Shown piece after piece: positions 61,335-64,000 of a DNA stretch of 64,000 bases. Source of the stretch: Plantago major (taxonomy: Eukaryota > Streptophyta > Magnoliopsida > Lamiales > Plantaginaceae); NCBI GenBank assembly GCA_026545765.1, contig CM048844.1, positions 22,638,237 to 22,702,236 on the forward strand, written 5' to 3'. Under the pieces are notes generated by a model that saw only the letters and a list, made by a program, of their open reading frames with translations, did not search any database and was not told the origin of the DNA. Made by a program: the position numbers and the translations under genes. Within the stretch, counting starts at the first letter, position 1. Each line of letters begins with the position of its first letter.

Positions 61335-61690
61335 GAGGCATAATAGCATCACCAATGTTGACAACAATGGCACTAGGAAGCGGCTCAACCGGGAACCAAA
61401 TTCCGTCGTACGTACGTGCTTGATAATTTGCAGAGCAGTAAGATGAATATGATCATCCTGTAATAAGAAAGTTATGGAGGTGCCACAGAATTAATGTGGA
61501 TTCACACCAAGAACTAGATCAGGTCGAGAACATTCAGGTTAATAGTTCATACGAAGTCCTTGCCTCATATCGTGCAATTTTCTTTTCATAACATGACTCT
61601 CCAGGCCCATCGCTACAGCAAGTTTGCAAATATCTCATCGACCAAATGCCAGTGTACTTTTTGATTGCCTACCTGTTGATGTCGTAGTTG
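61335..61690 (-). pseudogene. 2-oxoglutarate dioxygenase pseudogene (tandem copy)
   Basis: On the minus strand it follows the exon at 63235-63559: MGLESHVMKRKLHDMRQGLR, NY then a stop, PECSRPDLVLGVNPH then a stop, ITFLLQDD, LTALQII and GIWFPVEPLPSAIVVNIGD. The His of HxD survives but a stop follows it. Small indels shift the frame. Other exons are not recognisable. Confidence 0.88.
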
Positions 61691-62834
61691 GCGTGATTGA
61701 TTATCTGTATATTACCAAGCATGCATTAGTATTTCTTTCCAACTTAGTGTTTGCAAACTTCAAAAGAAAAAATAGGCCTAAGATGTAACTAGGCCTTTGT
61801 TTTATCTTGTCAAAACCTTGGGACTAGTCCAAGGGGATGCAACCAGGCATTTGTTTTCCCATGTAAGAAACTCTGCTACTAGTCCAGAGGGTTAACGAAT
61901 AACGATAACTGGCATAACCTTTTATATTGCTTCTCTGCATTGAAACTAAACAGGCCACCGGTAGTTTTTCATCAATTTTTATGTTAACGAGGTATCTCAT
62001 GTGATAAGGAAACAAACGGCACAAGGAACCAGTTGAAGAATCTGATTCATGTGGGCTGCTCTTTGAGGGAGCCCCAAAGTGGGGACAATTTCGAAAAGAG
62101 ACGTGCTAACGAAGTTAAAATTGTATAGAATAGTACTGCTTGTTGGCAATTCCTGGACATGCAAGTACTGTATGAGATGGACCGATAACTTGAATTGATA
62201 AGATGCCCTTCCAATCACCTGAAACAAGTCTGTCACGCGTGGAACTTGTTCAAATACCTCTTAAAATTATGTAGAACATGGAGTAAAAGGCTAACGAATC
62301 AAACAAGATATTTGAGCAAATGACATGAGGATTCATATACTTCTGCGATTTCTATAAGTGCATCTGAATCTACTAATATACATATACGTTTCCTATGCTT
62401 TTGTTCTTGTAAATCTTGTTGCTATATCTCTTAGTATCTCCTGAACTGATATAGATAATCTTGTTGTTAGAAATCTTGTACATTTTTCAGCTTTTGTTTC
62501 AAATTATCATCTTAATGAGAACTGAGCTTCTGCTAGCAACTAACACATCATCTATGTATAATAGCTAGCAGGGGTGTGGCAGTGAGTTCCCCTACATTTT
62601 TCGCATAAACACAAGTCTCATGGTTTAGGATCAATCGAGTAAATCTCAAAACATGAAGTACAATACCATTCCTCAATAATTAAGAGCAATCGTTCACATG
62701 TTCTGTATACGAACTTTCAAAGAAAGATATGCTATATATTAAGCACAACACACCATAATAAACGTAACTATGGCTCATTTGTATGATACACAGCAGAACT
62801 TATATGAAATTATATGAGGCAAGATGACAAATGA
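61691..62834. other. Gene-free stretch downstream of the dioxygenase gene
   Basis: Contains the 3' UTR of the minus-strand dioxygenase gene and otherwise no supported feature. Open frames at 61824-62024 and 61997-62236 resemble nothing I know. Confidence 0.5.
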
Positions 62835-64000
62835 TTAGGACTCCAATTTCAGGTACTGAATGTTGGGTGACTTTCCTTCCATTTTCTTTGACAATGTGTA
62901 TCTGACATACTCTATCAATGTAACACCATCTTTATACAAAATGGGGTCGTTACTTCCACCAATTCTTATCGGATTCAACTCCACATTTTCATCAGCAATC
63001 ATAAATGTGGCAATGGATATTCTTGATTTCTCCACACTTGTTATAGCCCTGTGCTCGATGCTCTTGTATTTCCCGTTACTCCAGGCCTATGGCACATGAC
63101 AAGCAAAATTTTAGTCATCAAAACTGTACGCTAAAATAAGCCATGATCTCCACAAAAAATGCATAAACTTCCTTGTTAAATTAATCAGTTTGAAAATACT
63201 AGCTTTTTGGGTCACTTGTTTGCTGTTTGCATACCTCCATACAATCACCTACGTTCACAACAATGGTATTTGGAAGTGGCTCAACTGGCACCCAGAGCCC
63301 TTCGTGCTTGATTTGCAAAGCAGTGAGATCATCATCTTGTATTAATAAAGTTATGGATCCACTATCAGAATGTGGACTCACACCAAGAACTAGTTCAGGT
63401 CGAGAACATTCAGGGTAATAGTTCATTCGAGTCCCATGCTTCATGTTGCCGTGCAACTGTTTAATGAAATGCCTCTCCAAGCCCATGGCTATTGACAAGT
63501 TTGCAAAGATCTCATCGGCCACTTTCTGTATAACTTTCGTGTACTCTTCAACAGTCTCTCTGTTTGTGTAACATGATGAATGTAACAAAATTATGACCAA
63601 CACTAAAAAGGACTCGATGAGGTTACTTTAGTTCAGTGTTACTTACTTGAAACCCGGAACTTCTGATGGCCAATACTTCATGTTCTTGGCATCATCTGGG
63701 AATGTCATCAAGAAAAGAATGTCATTCCAGTCGAGGTCCTGATCATCTGAGATCACATAAGCCTGACCGTATCCTTGAATGTCATTGCTCGGCATCGCAT
63801 ATTTCTTCTTCTGGGATAATGGTAGATTGAAAAATCCTGCCACAGCTTCCTTTGCCTTTGCTATGGCCTCATCCGCCCCGTGATTTGTTATCTGCATTAT
63901 TAAGCTGAATCAGTGTTTCATCCAAATTTTGTATATATGCCTCTAAAAGAAAAAGAAGGCCTTACATGAAAGAAGCCCCATTCTTGACAAGCAATGTCCA
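62835..64000 (-). CDS. 2-oxoglutarate/Fe(II)-dependent dioxygenase (DOXC, SRG1/norcoclaurine synthase 1-like), 5' end outside window
   Basis: Exons on the minus strand: 63966-64000 (partial, CQEWGFFH), 63647-63891 (ITNHGADEAI...FFNLPLSQKKKY...SDDQDLDWNDILF), 63235-63559 and 62835-63086, joining in frame with GT-AG introns. The DIOX_N region ends in YGQAYVISDDQDLDW. The catalytic jelly roll has NYYPECSRPELVLGVSPHSD (HxD iron ligands), EHRA (second His) and the 2-oxoglutarate Arg in SRISIA. The C-terminus is short (IQYLKLES). These soluble enzymes oxidise specialised metabolites such as alkaloids, flavonoids and hormones; the substrate cannot be told. A broken copy lies downstream, so this is a tandem locus. 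The gene looks functional. Confidence 0.95.

Noticed and set aside
62000..62236. Possible first exon of the broken dioxygenase copy (HVQELPTSS)
   Set aside because: Only a short resemblance to the VQEL start of such enzymes; the rest does not match.

Overview
This is a plant nuclear window. The genes have spliced introns and plant-only families are present: a SUPERMAN-type zinc finger, a clade A PP2C, a type I MADS protein and a DOXC dioxygenase. The intergenic DNA is AT-rich and full of Copia, CACTA, Helitron, hAT, Harbinger, Stowaway, Tourist and L1 elements. It reads as a eudicot. An asterid such as a mint-family species would fit, but that is a guess.

Host genes from left to right: a diverged tRNA-His guanylyltransferase-like gene cut by the left edge (1-1532, -); a SUPERMAN-like C2H2 repressor (6792-7232, -); a five-exon tropinone-reductase-like SDR with a GC-AG intron (13950-17092, +); a four-exon PP2CA/AHG3-like phosphatase (21157-22701, +); an intronless type I MADS gene (47190-47729, -); and a 2-oxoglutarate dioxygenase cut by the right edge (62835-64000, -), with a dead tandem copy at about 61335-61690. 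These genes do not form a shared pathway. PP2CA is a known ABA co-receptor phosphatase; the others are unrelated regulators or enzymes.

Most of the rest is layered mobile DNA whose borders and target-site duplications can be read directly. A small LTR element (9148-11738, TSD CGATG) is split by a CACTA element (10248-11285, TSD CAA) carrying a 500-base G-rich tract. A Helitron (about 23882-32200) is split inside its Rep/helicase ORF by a 5.3-kb CACTA element (25873-31170, TSD TAG). That CACTA has an intact-looking second gene but a broken main transposase. A third CACTA-like element (about 36236-40411) holds a Sel1-repeat gene fragment and a tRNA-like sequence, and its terminus was hit by a hAT MITE. 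A Copia element (41876-47120, TSD GTTAC) is split in pol by another hAT MITE (TSD ATACTTCG). A Harbinger-type element (52427-54500, TSD TTA) keeps only a broken Myb-like ORF. A 5'-truncated L1-type LINE (about 56335-59757) and an unclassified long-inverted-repeat element (60116-60950) follow.

I found no CRISPR array, rRNA gene or convincing intact tRNA. Exon borders come from reading splice consensus and family conservation by eye. Family names come from memory of motifs, not from a search.
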